A DNA stretch of 64,000 nt, taken from Oxyruncus cristatus (taxonomy: Eukaryota > Chordata > Aves > Passeriformes > Cotingidae). The translations under genes and the position numbers were made by a program. The notes under the pieces were generated by a model that saw only the letters and a list, made by a program, of their open reading frames with translations, was not told the origin of the DNA and ran no database searches. Positions 1 to 11,107 of this stretch are shown here, one piece after another. Location of the stretch: the NCBI GenBank assembly GCA_013399855.1, contig VXAY01005274.1, positions 2,879,195-2,943,194 on the forward strand, in the 5' to 3' direction. Position 1 is the first letter of the stretch, and each line of letters begins with the position of its first letter.

Positions 1-904
1 CAAAAGGCTATTTCTGCATCGCTGTTATCTCTGAAAGTAGTTTGAGGCCAGCCAGTGATTAAAGATTGGTAAACATGTACTGGCTAAATGAGTGGTTGTT
101 TCTTTCTCATCTGAAGTGCTCTTCTAAATTGAAGCCCTGTTCAACACAAATGGCTTCTATTCCTGGGCAAACAAATTATTAAGAAATTTCATCTTCCTAT
201 TATTTAAGTCTTTTTTTCTCCTCAAAACAAAAACACTATCTGCAACCATTGCAGCTAAGAAATGACATGAATAATTCATTCTAATTTCACACCATTTAAG
301 CTACTTTACTACTTCTAATTAACATGTGTAGATTATTTAAGGACAAGAAAATTGCTTTGAAACGCAGGTAAGAGTAAGCTGACTATCTTCATGCATTATA
401 TGATTTGATGCCTTCACACAACCCAGCTGTGCTGCTGAATTTCCTGGGGTTATAGTAGCTGAAGACAAAAGCTTATTTTGTGAGGAGTGGGCTAATGACA
501 TCACTGCAGATACCATGAAATGTCTAGGATTCCATGCAGATTGGAATTTTTAAGTACAGTATTTAACTGCAATTTCCCCAGCCTACTGTGGCAGCAGAGA
601 CATCAGCAGTTGCTTTGTCTAATACTTTCTCTGTCAGTCCATGTTGCTTTGGAAATTAATTTTGTGGTCTCCTCCTTTGTCACTAGGAGGGGGACATGGG
701 GAGAATAAATCAAACCAAGCTTTGCAGAATGCAGGGCCTGTAAATAGGCAATGCAAGTGGTCTCTGCAATTCAACCTTCCTATTTTTGTGTGCTTAAGGT
801 TTTTTATTTTTTCCCCTTTGAATGCCCAGAGAAGTTGATCTGACAGTCAGGAATTCGTTCATCAGAACAAAGACCTGTCCTCCCAGGCAACTTCTGGCAT
901 CTAC
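1..904. other. unique noncoding sequence, nothing recognised
   Basis: This is AT-rich single-copy-looking DNA with no repeat family I recognise. The open frames here are under 70 codons, have no domain-like content and overlap each other in different frames, which is what chance gives. I see no splice-bounded exon. Confidence 0.6.
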
Positions 905-1048
905 AATGTCATCCCTGGATGTGTTCAAGGCCTGGTAGGATGGGGCTTGGAGCAACCTGGTCCAGTGGAAGGTGTCCCTGCCCATGGCAGGGGGTGGAAC
1001 TGGATAAGCTTTAAAGTCCCTTCCAACCCAAACCATACTATGATTCCC
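905..1048 (+). mobile_element. CR1 LINE 3' end, 5'-truncated
   Basis: The block reads as the sense-strand tail of an avian CR1 retrotransposon. It has the 'gagcaacctggtccagtgga' segment, a 'gtccctgcccatggcagggg' segment, then 'cccttccaacccaaaccat' and a degenerate 'tatgattcc' terminus. Only about 140 bp of the element remains, as is usual for CR1, which truncates at the 5' end during target-primed reverse transcription. No reverse transcriptase sequence is present. A minus-strand 86-codon open frame across it is a by-product. The exact upstream edge is uncertain. Confidence 0.9.
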
Positions 1049-2969
1049 TGACATGGCAAGGACGTATGTGGCAGCTAGAAGGTCTTAAATCCCCTTTTTT
1101 TCCGGACCTTGTAGACAATCTGACAGTCCTTTTGACTGGAATGCTCCATGAAAATAATTTTTCAGGAATTACTTGAAATTAAATGGTGTGTACCTCAACC
1201 TGATTTTCTCTTCCCATCTTTGAGGCTGGCTGGGAAACACGCCCATGTTTCCAGCTCCTGTTTACCCTAAGAGCAGCTTTCTGGACTTGGAAAACAAACC
1301 AGAACTCCAGTTGTGCTGAGCCAAAAACCTGCTGTTCCCTGGGGGCAGGCAGCTGCTGAAGGCAGTGCCATCACAGCAGAGCTCAGAGCTGCATCCTACC
1401 AACAGGACAGTTAAAGTTCCACTTCAGTTTACAAATGCAACGCAAGCACCTCGACATCCTAACTGGAATTATCAGTACTCCCAGACAACCCCATGCTTAG
1501 GGGTCACAGGCAGATACTTCTAAACATTTTGCCAACAGAATAACTTCTGACACTTTGGTTTCACACAGGGATGTGCCCATTCTCTCGTGGAGGTTTGCCA
1601 TCTACCTGCTGTGAGCAGGTCTGTGTATGCACAGGGTCATTATAACGCTTACGGTTCCTAGGCCGTCCATGAAAGACAGAAAAGAAATGAAATTACAAAG
1701 CAATACGGCCACTTAATCATCTAAACTGCAAAGAGATTGGTATGGAAAACTGGCCTGAGTGTTTTCCAGGGCAAACAGTGAATTCACCTTAAACTCAGTA
1801 AATGCCATAATTACAGATAACTTTTCTTTCATCATTAGAAAGATACAAGAAATGAATCAGATCTTATCTTCAACTAATGTTAATCTGAACGCCAGAGTTT
1901 GATCATTACTAAAGGAAATGGTGGTTATCAGATTAATGGCAAATTTATTTTCAAGCTGATCATTTAAAAGCCTAGGAAAATGCAAAAAGAAACAGGATGC
2001 TATTTATACAGCACAAGCTGAGCATTTCCGTACCAGTAAATAAGAGGTAGGATAATAAAATTCTCATTAAGCTGCTGAGGCCTATTTGGTTTTGTTTTCT
2101 TTTTAAGGAAATGTCTTTACTCTGCAAACAAGCAGAAGCAAAACTTGGGTTCACGCAGGCTTTAATTGCCTGCTAATGGTTTGCCAAGTCCAAATGCTTC
2201 TGAGAAGTTCCTACTTGTCACATGCCCTGAATCTGGCTGATCCCTATGGATAGATCAGAGAGACTTTCTGGTGTGTGTTTTGGCAATCATTACCCTGATA
2301 AAACCCATGATTTTATTTCAATTTTTGGTCATTGAGGGGAGACTGTGCTGAATCCATTTCACTGTGTGGGGGCAAAGGGCAGAGAGGCTGAAGGCTCCTT
2401 TGTGACCAACACCTATCTCTTCGTATCTGCAGCAGGAAGGGGTTTGATTGTCAGCTGGTGCTGATGTTGATGACAATGATTTAATACTTCAGGACCTAGA
2501 AGTCTCAGCTGGAATGGCACAATGCTTGCTGCAGAAAAACATGCTGAGAAACAGCCCTTCACATGAGGGTTTGCAGTGCTGGGTCCCAATCCTGCAAAAA
2601 ATCCTGCCTTGCTTATTTTTAAAAATCTACCGACAATTAAACATGGATAAATATTTGCAGGGTTGAAATGCAAATGTACAGAACAGGCAGAAGAATGAGG
2701 GAGGGGAAGAATTATCCTCATTTCACAGCTGCCCTGATCTGCTGGCTCTGAGTTTATCTGTGCATAAAGCCAGCATAAATCACTCCTGATCTGGATCAGA
2801 TGTGTCCTGCTGGGCAAGCAGCAGAGCACAGATCGAAGATTAATGATCACCGAAGCAGAGACCTGGGCCCCTCTGCCAGGAGAAGATGAAGCATCCTCTG
2901 GGGAGCTCTGTCTCTCTCTGACAACAGTGGGAGCCTAGGCAGAAAGCTTGGACTAGACATCTAATTTTA
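1049..2969. other. unique noncoding sequence
   Basis: No repeat family or gene is recognised. A minus-strand open frame of 145 codons at 2413-2850 overlaps a 72-codon plus-strand frame. Neither has recognisable domains or a supporting splice pattern. The words near 2711-2730 ('ttatcctcatttcacag') resemble a MIR/L2 3' motif, but the similarity stops too soon to call. Confidence 0.55.
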
Positions 2970-3075
2970 GATAACTGGAGTTAGGTCAGATAAATTTCCC
3001 TCCTGAGAAGGTAAGTGACTTGACCAAAATCAAACGTGACATATTTAGCATAAATTAGATCCTGTGTTTGGGAAA
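2970..3075 (-). mobile_element. MIR/CORE-SINE-like remnant
   Basis: Read on the plus strand, 'gagaaggtaagtgacttg' followed by 'accaaaatcaaacgtgac' and 'cctgtgtttgg' follows the order of a reversed MIR core: the gaggttaagtgacttgccc motif, a caaggtcacac motif, then the segment before the tRNA-derived head. It is strongly diverged, so it could instead be an L2-class fragment sharing the motif. The element is inactive and old. Confidence 0.42.
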
Positions 3076-3610
3076 ACAGGAATAAGACCTAAACTGATGG
3101 GCAGTATTTGGGATTTTGAATGGAGAGTGTTGGTTTGTGGGTCTGGTTTTGTTTTTTTAATTGAAAGAATACTTTTATCAGAAAGGTAGAACAGGGGAAC
3201 GGTATGGTTTTTAGGGCATATGGTAACAGTGCTATAGGTTTCCCAGCTAAAATGGCAAAGCCTGTACAGTGGGAGAACACAGACATCATGAGCCAGAATT
3301 AATCGACCACTCACTCCTTATTTATCTGCCAGTATTGCTTCCTGCAGTTATGTGCTGCTGGAGAGACTCAGTGTAAATCAGAGAACACTTAACACCACAG
3401 TCTTCTATTTTAGCCTCCTAGGAAATGGATAGAAAAAAGGACCTGTTGTTTTTGGTAGCATATCCCTTACTTTTGGGGGCACTTAAAAAACATGTGAAGT
3501 TTGGCTCAGTCTTCTATGCCCTTTGGCTAAAGCCAGTAGAAGACCTCAGCCATGTCATTCCTCAGCACCTGTATTTAGGGAAAAACAGATGGAGAAGAAA
3601 ACTGACCCAT
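3076..3610. other. unique noncoding sequence
   Basis: No repeat or gene is recognised. A 117-codon plus-strand open frame at 3425-3778 runs into the tandem repeat downstream. Its predicted product has no signal, membrane segment or motif that I can name, and I treat it as chance. Confidence 0.55.
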
Positions 3611-3664
3611 CACACTCCTGATGTCCCCATGACACTCCTGGTATCCCCACGACACTGCTGCTGG
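3611..3664 (+). repeat. short tandem repeat, 20-bp unit, about 2.7 copies
   Basis: Units at 3611-3630, 3631-3650 and 3651-3664 share the pattern 'gacactcctg' plus 'gtatccccac', with a few mismatches between copies. It looks like a local minisatellite seed produced by replication slippage. No function is implied. Confidence 0.8.
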
Positions 3665-4632
3665 ATAGGGACATCTATCATGCATTCCTCCTTCCCTTCA
3701 CAGTCTTGCCAGAGGGAAAACTGTGTTGTATTTCCACTGAATCCTCCAGTTCTCAAACAAAACAACCTTTGGATCTAGTGGACACAAGGAACATCCTAAT
3801 TTACTATAAATTGGACCTACACTGCAGTGGCACAAGTCCAGGCCCCTTACCAGATGAATGAGGCACGTTGTTTGCCTTTAGTTCCCCCAAGACACTTGTT
3901 TTCCACAATGCTGCCACCAGGCAGTTACAGGTAATGTGATGTTTTACACTCAGTCCTGCTATACCCTCCTTTCTACCTTTATAGTCTGAGCATTCAGATA
4001 GAGATGAAACCCATTATACTTCACAGCAGTTTGAACGCAGGTCCTTGAGTTGATTTATCTCCTTTATCCCTCTGTGGTTGGGTTCTCTCCACTACTTCAC
4101 TCATATCTCCCTGATTTTTGAGCTACAGGATGTGACTGGTGTCTGAATTGTAATTTTCCATGCTTTCAGACATGGTTAAGGTACAATAAAATCCTCATGC
4201 TGTGTTTGGATCAAGGTGAGTGAAGCTAGAAATAGTGGTTTTAGAAAATAAGCATTTTTTCTTAATTTGATTTATAGTGCTGTTTAAATTTTGCTGAGGT
4301 TTTGAAAGTAATTTTTTTAATTGGGCACGGTGCTTTATAGCTTTTGCATTCTTTCTTCCCCAGCACTGAAGATGTCTCCAAATACTAACATAGAGACCAG
4401 ATTCACTCCTGAAGTAAGCTGCAGCTTGGTTAATGCCACAGGACAGTTGTTCACAGGCACGTAAGGTTGTTTCCTCACTGTGTTCAGGGGAGGCTGGGCT
4501 GTTTGCTTTGTGGTGTTGAACCTGATGCTTTCCTCTCCCTTTTTCTTCAGAGTGAAAAGTTCCACCTCACAATTCACCCCTGTCACAGGGGGGTAACACT
4601 AAAACCTCTCTTCTCAGGGGTCTGAGCACTCA
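3665..4632. other. unique noncoding sequence
   Basis: No recognised gene or repeat. The stretch is AT-rich, with several T runs near 4250-4320. Confidence 0.55.
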
Positions 4633-4830
4633 TAGGAATCATGGAATATCCTGAGTTGGAAGGGACCCACAAGGATCACTGAGCCCAACTCCTGGCCCAG
4701 CACAGGACCCCCCAAAAGTCCCACCATGTGCTGAGAGCATTCTTCAAAAAACTCCTTGAGCTCTGGCAGCCTTGGGGCTGTGCCCACTGCCCCGGGGAGC
4801 CTATTCCAGTGCCTCTTTAGGACCCTCAGG
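4633..4830 (-). mobile_element. CR1 LINE 3' end, reverse orientation
   Basis: The plus strand shows the reverse complement of a CR1 tail: 'atcctgagttggaagggacc', then 'caaggatcactgagcccaac', 'catgtgctgagagcatt' and 'ggggagcctattccagtgcc'. This subfamily differs from the copy near 0.9 kb. Similarity fades after the 'ttccagtgcc' word; the following 80 bases may be degraded CR1 but are not secure. A 98-codon minus-strand frame across it is a relic by-product. Confidence 0.9.
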
Positions 4831-7800
4831 CTATTTTTGCACCTGGCTGGAGAAACAAACCTGTAAGTAAGGTAAAATCGGGTACCCTCACCCAGAATCT
4901 TCCCCACCATCTCCCTTCATACCTCCACGCAGAGCACTTAACTGCACACACGGGAAGAGCTAAGCCACAGTGATGGGCCAGGCCTGTGCCTGGCACCACG
5001 GCACCCAGGAGCCCTGCCTTGTGTTTGAGGTGTGACAGTCCCCCACGGGAGGGGCAGCCACTCAAGACTGGGCTGCGTGTTGGGGGTTTTTTTTGTGCTC
5101 CTGTGCCCTCACGCTGGTGGAGCTGCGACGTGTGGCTGCCGCAGACATTAGGCTGTGTCTTCTGAAGGTCACAGACTGGATCTGCTGGAGACGTCTCTTG
5201 CAAAATGTAAAGTCAACAGCAGCAGAGAGGGGGAAAAAACCAGGGAAAAAGCCCTCTGGAGTTTACACTTGCACACAGTGCAGCAAAGCCCGGTGTTATT
5301 ATTAGCCAGTAGCGTTTCGGGCCATTATCTGGCTTGACAGCTCCAGGCCTCCAGGCAGCCCTTCTAAATGGTGCTGCTGATTTGTTGCAAATGTTAAACA
5401 GACACGTTGCAATTATTTGTCAGCAATATGAGTCTCCCTTTTTGCCCTCTGGCCTTCAGACACATACAGTGATGTGTGGGTTCCATGAGAAATGATCCAC
5501 TCCCGCACCAGGGAACAGAGAGCTCCCGATGTCTTCAGCACTGAGTCGTGAGATGACAAATTTACATTAGAGAGGAGCAATTGCCCATCACGGAGCCCTC
5601 TTAACCTGGTGGCAGATGCGATTGCAATCTTCTTTTAAAATGGATGCAAGGTGCTTTCTCTGGTCAGGACTGTTTGTGCTCTCATGGCTGGGGTTCCATG
5701 GCAGGAGCTGCCCAGAGGAGGGATGTTTCCATGACTGCTCTTCCTGAAGCCAGAAATAAAGCTGAAGCTGATGAATTGTTTGGTTGCTTAAAGATAAGCT
5801 CATGTTTAAATTCTTCACCAAATCAATTTAGATTCTTGTACACCATTTAAACCTTTAATTTTGGCGCAAGAAAGTGTAACAGAGGAAACAAACATTTGTT
5901 ACTGAGATTTATATGCTCTTTGAGTAACACCCCAAAGCCTTTCTTTGTTTCCTCTGATTATTTTTTTTTTGTATGAATAAGGTACATGCAAGACCTGAGC
6001 AGCTTTTTGATAAATAACAATATGCTAGTCACAAGTAAATACTGTTATCCATAACAAAGAGTTTTCCTAGTTCAGTTCTTAGCTATGTGCATGAAGAGCT
6101 GTTCAGAACTGCTACTATGATAAACTGAGGGGTTTTAATGTGTGGAAAAATGCAGAAACCAAGATCATGGTGCATGATGGACAACACACTGGAGAGAGCA
6201 AAAATAAAAAGGAGAAAATTATACTAAAGACAATCTGAGTTTGGTTTCCTAAGCTTTCACTAAAGGAGGGCTAAGATACTATTAAACTAAAGAAGCAAAA
6301 GCACCCCACCCTTTTGGATAGCACACAGAAAAAGGATTTTTTGCAAGACTCGGGGTGAGTTTCCAAGCTATTCAAAACCTCCAAGGCTGAGTTGTGGATC
6401 CACCTCTGCCTGCCTGCTGTTGAGCAACTTGGGGGATATTTCTGGAGTGCAAGAGCCAGCACGTGTCCTGCAGCTCTGTGCCCGCAAGGCAAAGCACCAG
6501 CACCCACCTTCCCAGAACAGCTATGGAGAGTAACAGCCCGTAGATCCCATCAGTAAGGCATGGGCTGCTTTGAATTGCTAAACTAAATCAATCATGAAAT
6601 GGGGAGCAGAATCTTTCTGCCTCACTGAAGGATCAATACAGCCAGAGATGCTGGAAGGATCCTACGCCTTTTCCATGTTGCTAAAGCTTCATTTAAGTAA
6701 CAAATAAATTAGGGTTTCTGCCCAGTCCTCAGGGTTGACATGATTGTGCTGCCTTCATGCATTTGGTGAATCTCCTACTGATTTTACTGGCAGCTGAGTA
6801 CATCCATGATGAATATTTTTTTGCAGATCCCACCCAGAAGGCCTAAAGTTTTCAATTATTAAGGGGAACTTATCCTGATCGCAATTTCTGAGTGAGAAAC
6901 ACTCCTTTTACTGACAGAGGAAAAAGAAACTTAGCTATGGCTTTCAGTGCTTTTGTAGCCCCCAACCAGTGTCTGAGTAATGACTTGCCATTATTATTCC
7001 AGGAACGTGTCTACAAACAAATGGAAAGCCAACGAGTGGTGCTTTGGTAACATTTCCCAGTATTGATCTTTTGAATTAAATTAGTCTTATTGGTTTATAA
7101 ATTTAATCTGTGTACAATGGGGACCAGAATTCCCTTTTCTTCCTGTTTAAGGTATGCCATATGCTGGAATTTTGTTAAAACATATTTTTTTTGCACATTA
7201 ACACACACCACACACTTTTTTCTTTTTTCTTTTTTTTTTATTTTTGAATTAGCCTCTCCTTATGAAAAATGCTCACAAAAGGCTCATGGAGGGAAAAATA
7301 AAGCTTTAAGTCAAGACTTTGAAATTAATCAGTCAACGCTGTCTTTCATTTCATTTCTTCTGCCCCCGGCCCATCAGAAGTCACCTCAAGAAACAGTGTG
7401 TGAAATTAGGCCAATAGTAGGTTTTAGATGAATTGGGAATAGATCTGGATCAGGTATTATCTGGTGCTGAGCCATCTCTGAATAAAGTCCAATTATCCAC
7501 TTCAGAGCTGCTCATTATCTGATCACATTTTTGAGTGGAAGATGATGGTTTTTCACTTGGAACACAGTAACCTCCACTTAGATCCTGGCATTGCTGATGT
7601 ACATAACGTGTGGTCATGCACCCACAACACAGCACTTATTTGAATAACATTAGCTTCAGAAAACCTATCACTGAAATTAAGCAGCTATATTTTCTGTTCC
7701 TTTGCCATGGCATAATTTGGCTATTTTTATGCTCGGTAAATAGCATCTAAATTCAGATGAAGGAGGAGACAATAGGCCAGACTCTGATCTCATTCCTCAT

Positions 7801-8749
7801 ATCCCCAAATACCACATTCAGGGATAGTTCCTCTGAGAGGGGGCATGGACAGAAGTGCTGGCCAACAGATTTTGAAAGTTTCTTTCTCCCTTCCCGATGC
7901 TCAGATTCATTAAGGATACATCAAGTACTGGAAAACACTGCAGAGCAGGTCATAGAAGTAAATCAATGCATTATCTCTCATTTGTGTTGCAGTTGCTGTG
8001 CCCAGACAGGAGCGGGTTTGCTGGTAGTGGGAAGCCTGTGGATCAGTTTGGTGTGCTGTTCATACACATACACGTATTTGAATGCACACAATTGCTGAAC
8101 AAAGCTAGGTTTTGATAGCCTTAAATCACCTAAGTTTAGATATGTGAGTAGATCTACTGAAATCATCACCTCACACCTGGAGTTCGGGCTGTACATGAAG
8201 CATAAAAAGCTCATTCCCAGACTTGCCCGTCCCAGGAATACATGGAAGAGCTGGTCTTGCCCACATGACACATGCCCTCCAAAGTCAATGGTTCTGATGT
8301 TCAAATCATGCTGCCTTGGATGACTTCAGAGGAGCAAAGCTGCTCTGAAGCTCTTTGCCAGCAGCAGCTCTTCAGGCAGGGTGGACCACGGATCAAAGAT
8401 ATGTATTCCCAATAGAGACCCAGGACTGGAGCAAGGGATTTAAAAGGAGGATGACAGAACAGGATTTGAAGACTGAAATAAGTAAGGACAGTTTCCTGCC
8501 ACCTGGGAGTATCTCATTATTCACAAAATGACAACTCTTTAATTCTCATAAACAGCAGTATCAGTCCTCCACCATTAATTTAAGAGAATGGCTAAAAAGC
8601 ACAGTTTTTGTTCCACATTTGAAGTGATATGTTGCTCTTTACTTCTTGCTTTCCATGCCTGTTTCAGACTGCCCTTCTCCCCACCAACTTTTGGGCATAT
8701 TCTTAAAGACCTTGAGAAAAGATGAAATCATATTTATTTTTAAGCTTCT
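4831..8749. other. unique noncoding sequence, one conserved-looking block
   Basis: No gene is supported; the open frames are short and mutually overlapping. The part at about 5285-5460 has the look of vertebrate conserved noncoding DNA: mixed AT-rich homeodomain-type words and little simple sequence. A polypyrimidine stretch at 7217-7250 ends in a 'ttag' acceptor-like site, but no open exon with a donor follows. Confidence 0.5.
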
Positions 8750-8762
8750 CCCCCCCCCCCCC
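8750..8762 (+). repeat. C13 homopolymer
   Basis: An uninterrupted run of 13 C follows 'taagcttct'. Runs of this kind are unstable and error-prone in sequencing, so the true length may differ. Confidence 0.9.
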
Positions 8763-9225
8763 AAAATAAAAAGGGTACCTTGAAATATGAAGGAATATTT
8801 TATAGAAGGTAAAGGAGACTTTAGTTTCATGGATTAACCATGCCTGCCTTTTTAATTCAAGGACAAAAGATGAACTCTAACTACACTAGTTCCCTAATAG
8901 CAGGGTTTTTATGAATATAATTAGATTTTTTTCTCCTTTTTTTTTCTCTCTATCTATCCTGCTCTTTTTGTACTTTAAAAGATTTCTTTGTTTAGAATTG
9001 TAATGATTTCTGTTAGAAATTATATTCATTTCAGCTCCTGTCTTTCACAGTATTGATGGATACCGTTAGAGGACAGCTCTGCTTTGAGCAGAACTGGCTG
9101 AATTTTAATAGTACATAAAAGGATTTCTGCATAATGGTAGACTTGAACAGGGCTGATAGAGGGAGTCATTTTTGTAATCACCCTGAGGATATGCAGAAAG
9201 CCCCCCTTGGCAGTTTTTCATCTTT
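8763..9225. other. AT-rich unique sequence
   Basis: No repeat family or gene is recognised. It contains T-rich tracts near 8927-8950. Confidence 0.6.
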
Positions 9226-9320
9226 CTCAAGGCAGGATTGGATGGGGCTCTGAGCAACCTGGTGTCATGGAAAGCGTCCCTGCCCGTGGGACATAAAATG
9301 GATTAAATGGATGAGATCCA
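9226..9320 (+). mobile_element. CR1 LINE 3' fragment, degraded
   Basis: The order 'attggatggggctctgagca', 'acctggtgtcatggaaagcg' and 'tccctgcccgtgggac' matches the CR1 tail block also seen near 0.9, 16.6 and 45.8 kb. The terminal 'cttccaaccc...attctatgattct' portion is missing or unrecognisable, so this copy has lost or mutated its 3' end. Confidence 0.75.
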
Positions 9321-9649
9321 CTTTGCATATTCACTTTACCTCAGGGAAGGTTTCAAGCTGGAAGCTGTGTCCCAGTGAGGAAGAGAGGAAGAATGACCAC
9401 TTTCAAAAAAGCAAACAGTAGACACGCCATGTGGCAAACCTCAGATAGATTTTGAGGATCACCTTGCTGAAGGCATAAAAATACACACTGCCCGGAGCAC
9501 ACCAGGAACTGGAAGCCTTCCTGTGAGTCTGGAGGGCAGGTTAGTGGGCTGGAGCCTGCAGGGAAGATTAATGATGTATCCCAATGTTCACAGTTCCAGA
9601 GTTCAAGCAGGGTACCTCACCAGAGCCTTTTTGTATGGGGGACAGGGCA

Positions 9650-11107
9650 GAAGAGTTGCCTCAAACTGAGCTGCTGGTAGAAAGGATAAATCAATAAGAT
9701 GAATAATAACAAATTACCAGGAGCAGATGGGCTTCGTTTACAAGTTCTAAAGGAGCTCAGGTACAAAACTGCTCCGCTGTTAATAGGGGGGGGGGGGGGG
9801 TAAATCCGAGGTTTGCATCATCCTCACCACCAGAAGGTTGCAAATGATGCAGTGATTTCTTGAAAGGCCGGAGGGAAGGGGAACCTGAAAAGCTGCAGGC
9901 TGGCAGGACTTTAGGGTGCAAATGACAAAAGCTGTACTAAAGAATGGAATTAAAGCACAGGGATAAAGATGACAGAATAGGAAAGAACAAGGCTTTGCAG
10001 AGAGAAGCTGTGCCTCTCAAATATTTTTCTGGTTTTGAGGAATCAGTAGGGAGGCAAGGGTGGGCTGGTTGCTACAGTACTCTCAGGTCCTCATGAGCTT
10101 TCAGCAAGTTCTTTCCCCAAATGTTCTTAACAAAAATAAACTGGGGATAAGGGAGAAGGTCCTTTTGTGATTTCTTAAGTGGGTAAAAGCTATGAACAGT
10201 GGTCTCATGCTTCAGGGAATGATGTTACCTGTGCCTGGGGCTGTGTCATTCAGGGTGTTCCCAAACAATATGCAAAGAGCTGGGGTAAGACCATTTCCTG
10301 ATGACATGAGTTTGTTCAGGGCATAAAAAGCTAAAATGAATATAAGGACCTGCAGAAGTTTCTCATGGTACTGAGAGACTGGGTGATAAAACAGAAGATG
10401 AACTTCACATATTAAGAAATGCAGGATAATGACCATTGCAAAAAACCCAACATTAATTATAACCTACACAGTGATGAACTGTAGATTAGCTATTAGCATT
10501 CAGGGAAGAGATTGTGGACTTGCTTTGAACAGCACTATGAAAACATTAGCTCAAGGCTCAGTGGGAATGAGTCAGAAGGTAGGGAGAATTTTAAAAATTA
10601 TTAGGGAAGGAATAGAGAACATACCAGGAAATGTAATTAAGCACTGTTCAGGCTGCATGAAAGCTGTTTATAGCTTTGGTTCCCCTGAGATGTAGAAGAA
10701 CACGAAAAAGCACACAGAAAGGCAATGACCATGCCTGAAAGTCCAAAACAGCTTCCTTCCTCATTGAGAGGCCGAAAAAGGGATGATACTTCATTCGCTC
10801 TCATTGTATAAAAAGCTGCAGGCCTCAAATAAAACAGGCCCAAAATATTTTTAAATAAATCAAAGGAATTTTTTTTTCTGGCACAAGACATCTCTGAACT
10901 GTGGGACTCATTGCTGCAGGATTTTTTGGGTGCCATATTCATCCATGCTAAAAATTCGTAGACGAATCAGTGCAGGGAGAGTGTAGCATGGACATTCTGT
11001 GAAAAGGGGCTGGTAAATCCTTGGATGGGTTCAGCCTCAGTAAGCTGGGAAGGTGGACTAGGGAAAGGATCTGTCTTCATTTAGCCAATTCTAGAAGTTT
11101 TCCTTAA
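9650..11107 (+). mobile_element. ancient CR1/L3-type LINE, RT region to 3' end, decayed
   Basis: This stretch follows the order of an old CR1/L3-like LINE as known from turtles, crocodilians and birds. A 'taccaggagcagatgggctt' word (RT domain start, 'SPGPDG'-like) is followed by 'gttctaaaggagctcag'. A 'ggagaaggtccttttgtg' block comes next, then a degenerate RT active site at 10294-10305 (codons reading F-P-D-D; the family has F/Y-A-D-D). After that come 'gactgggtgataaaaca' and 'cagatgaa'-like words, 'acattagctcaaggctcagt', 'ttattagggaaggaatagag', 'gaactgtgggactcattgct', and an end resembling 'ctagatggaccattggtctg' near 11055-11100. Frames are broken by many stops and a G15 run is inserted at 9786-9800. 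It cannot encode a working enzyme. Edges are approximate. Confidence 0.72.
9786..9800 (+). repeat. G15 homopolymer inside the ancient LINE
   Basis: Fifteen consecutive G lie within the decayed LINE, where the family consensus has no such run. It is therefore a later expansion or a base-calling artefact. Runs of this length can form intermolecular G-quadruplexes. Confidence 0.9.

Noticed and set aside
7200..7290. Polypyrimidine tract and 'ttag' acceptor-like site before 'cctctccttatgaaaaatgc'
   Set aside because: The tract is part of a T-rich and AC-rich simple region, and the open frame downstream has no plausible donor or recognisable product.
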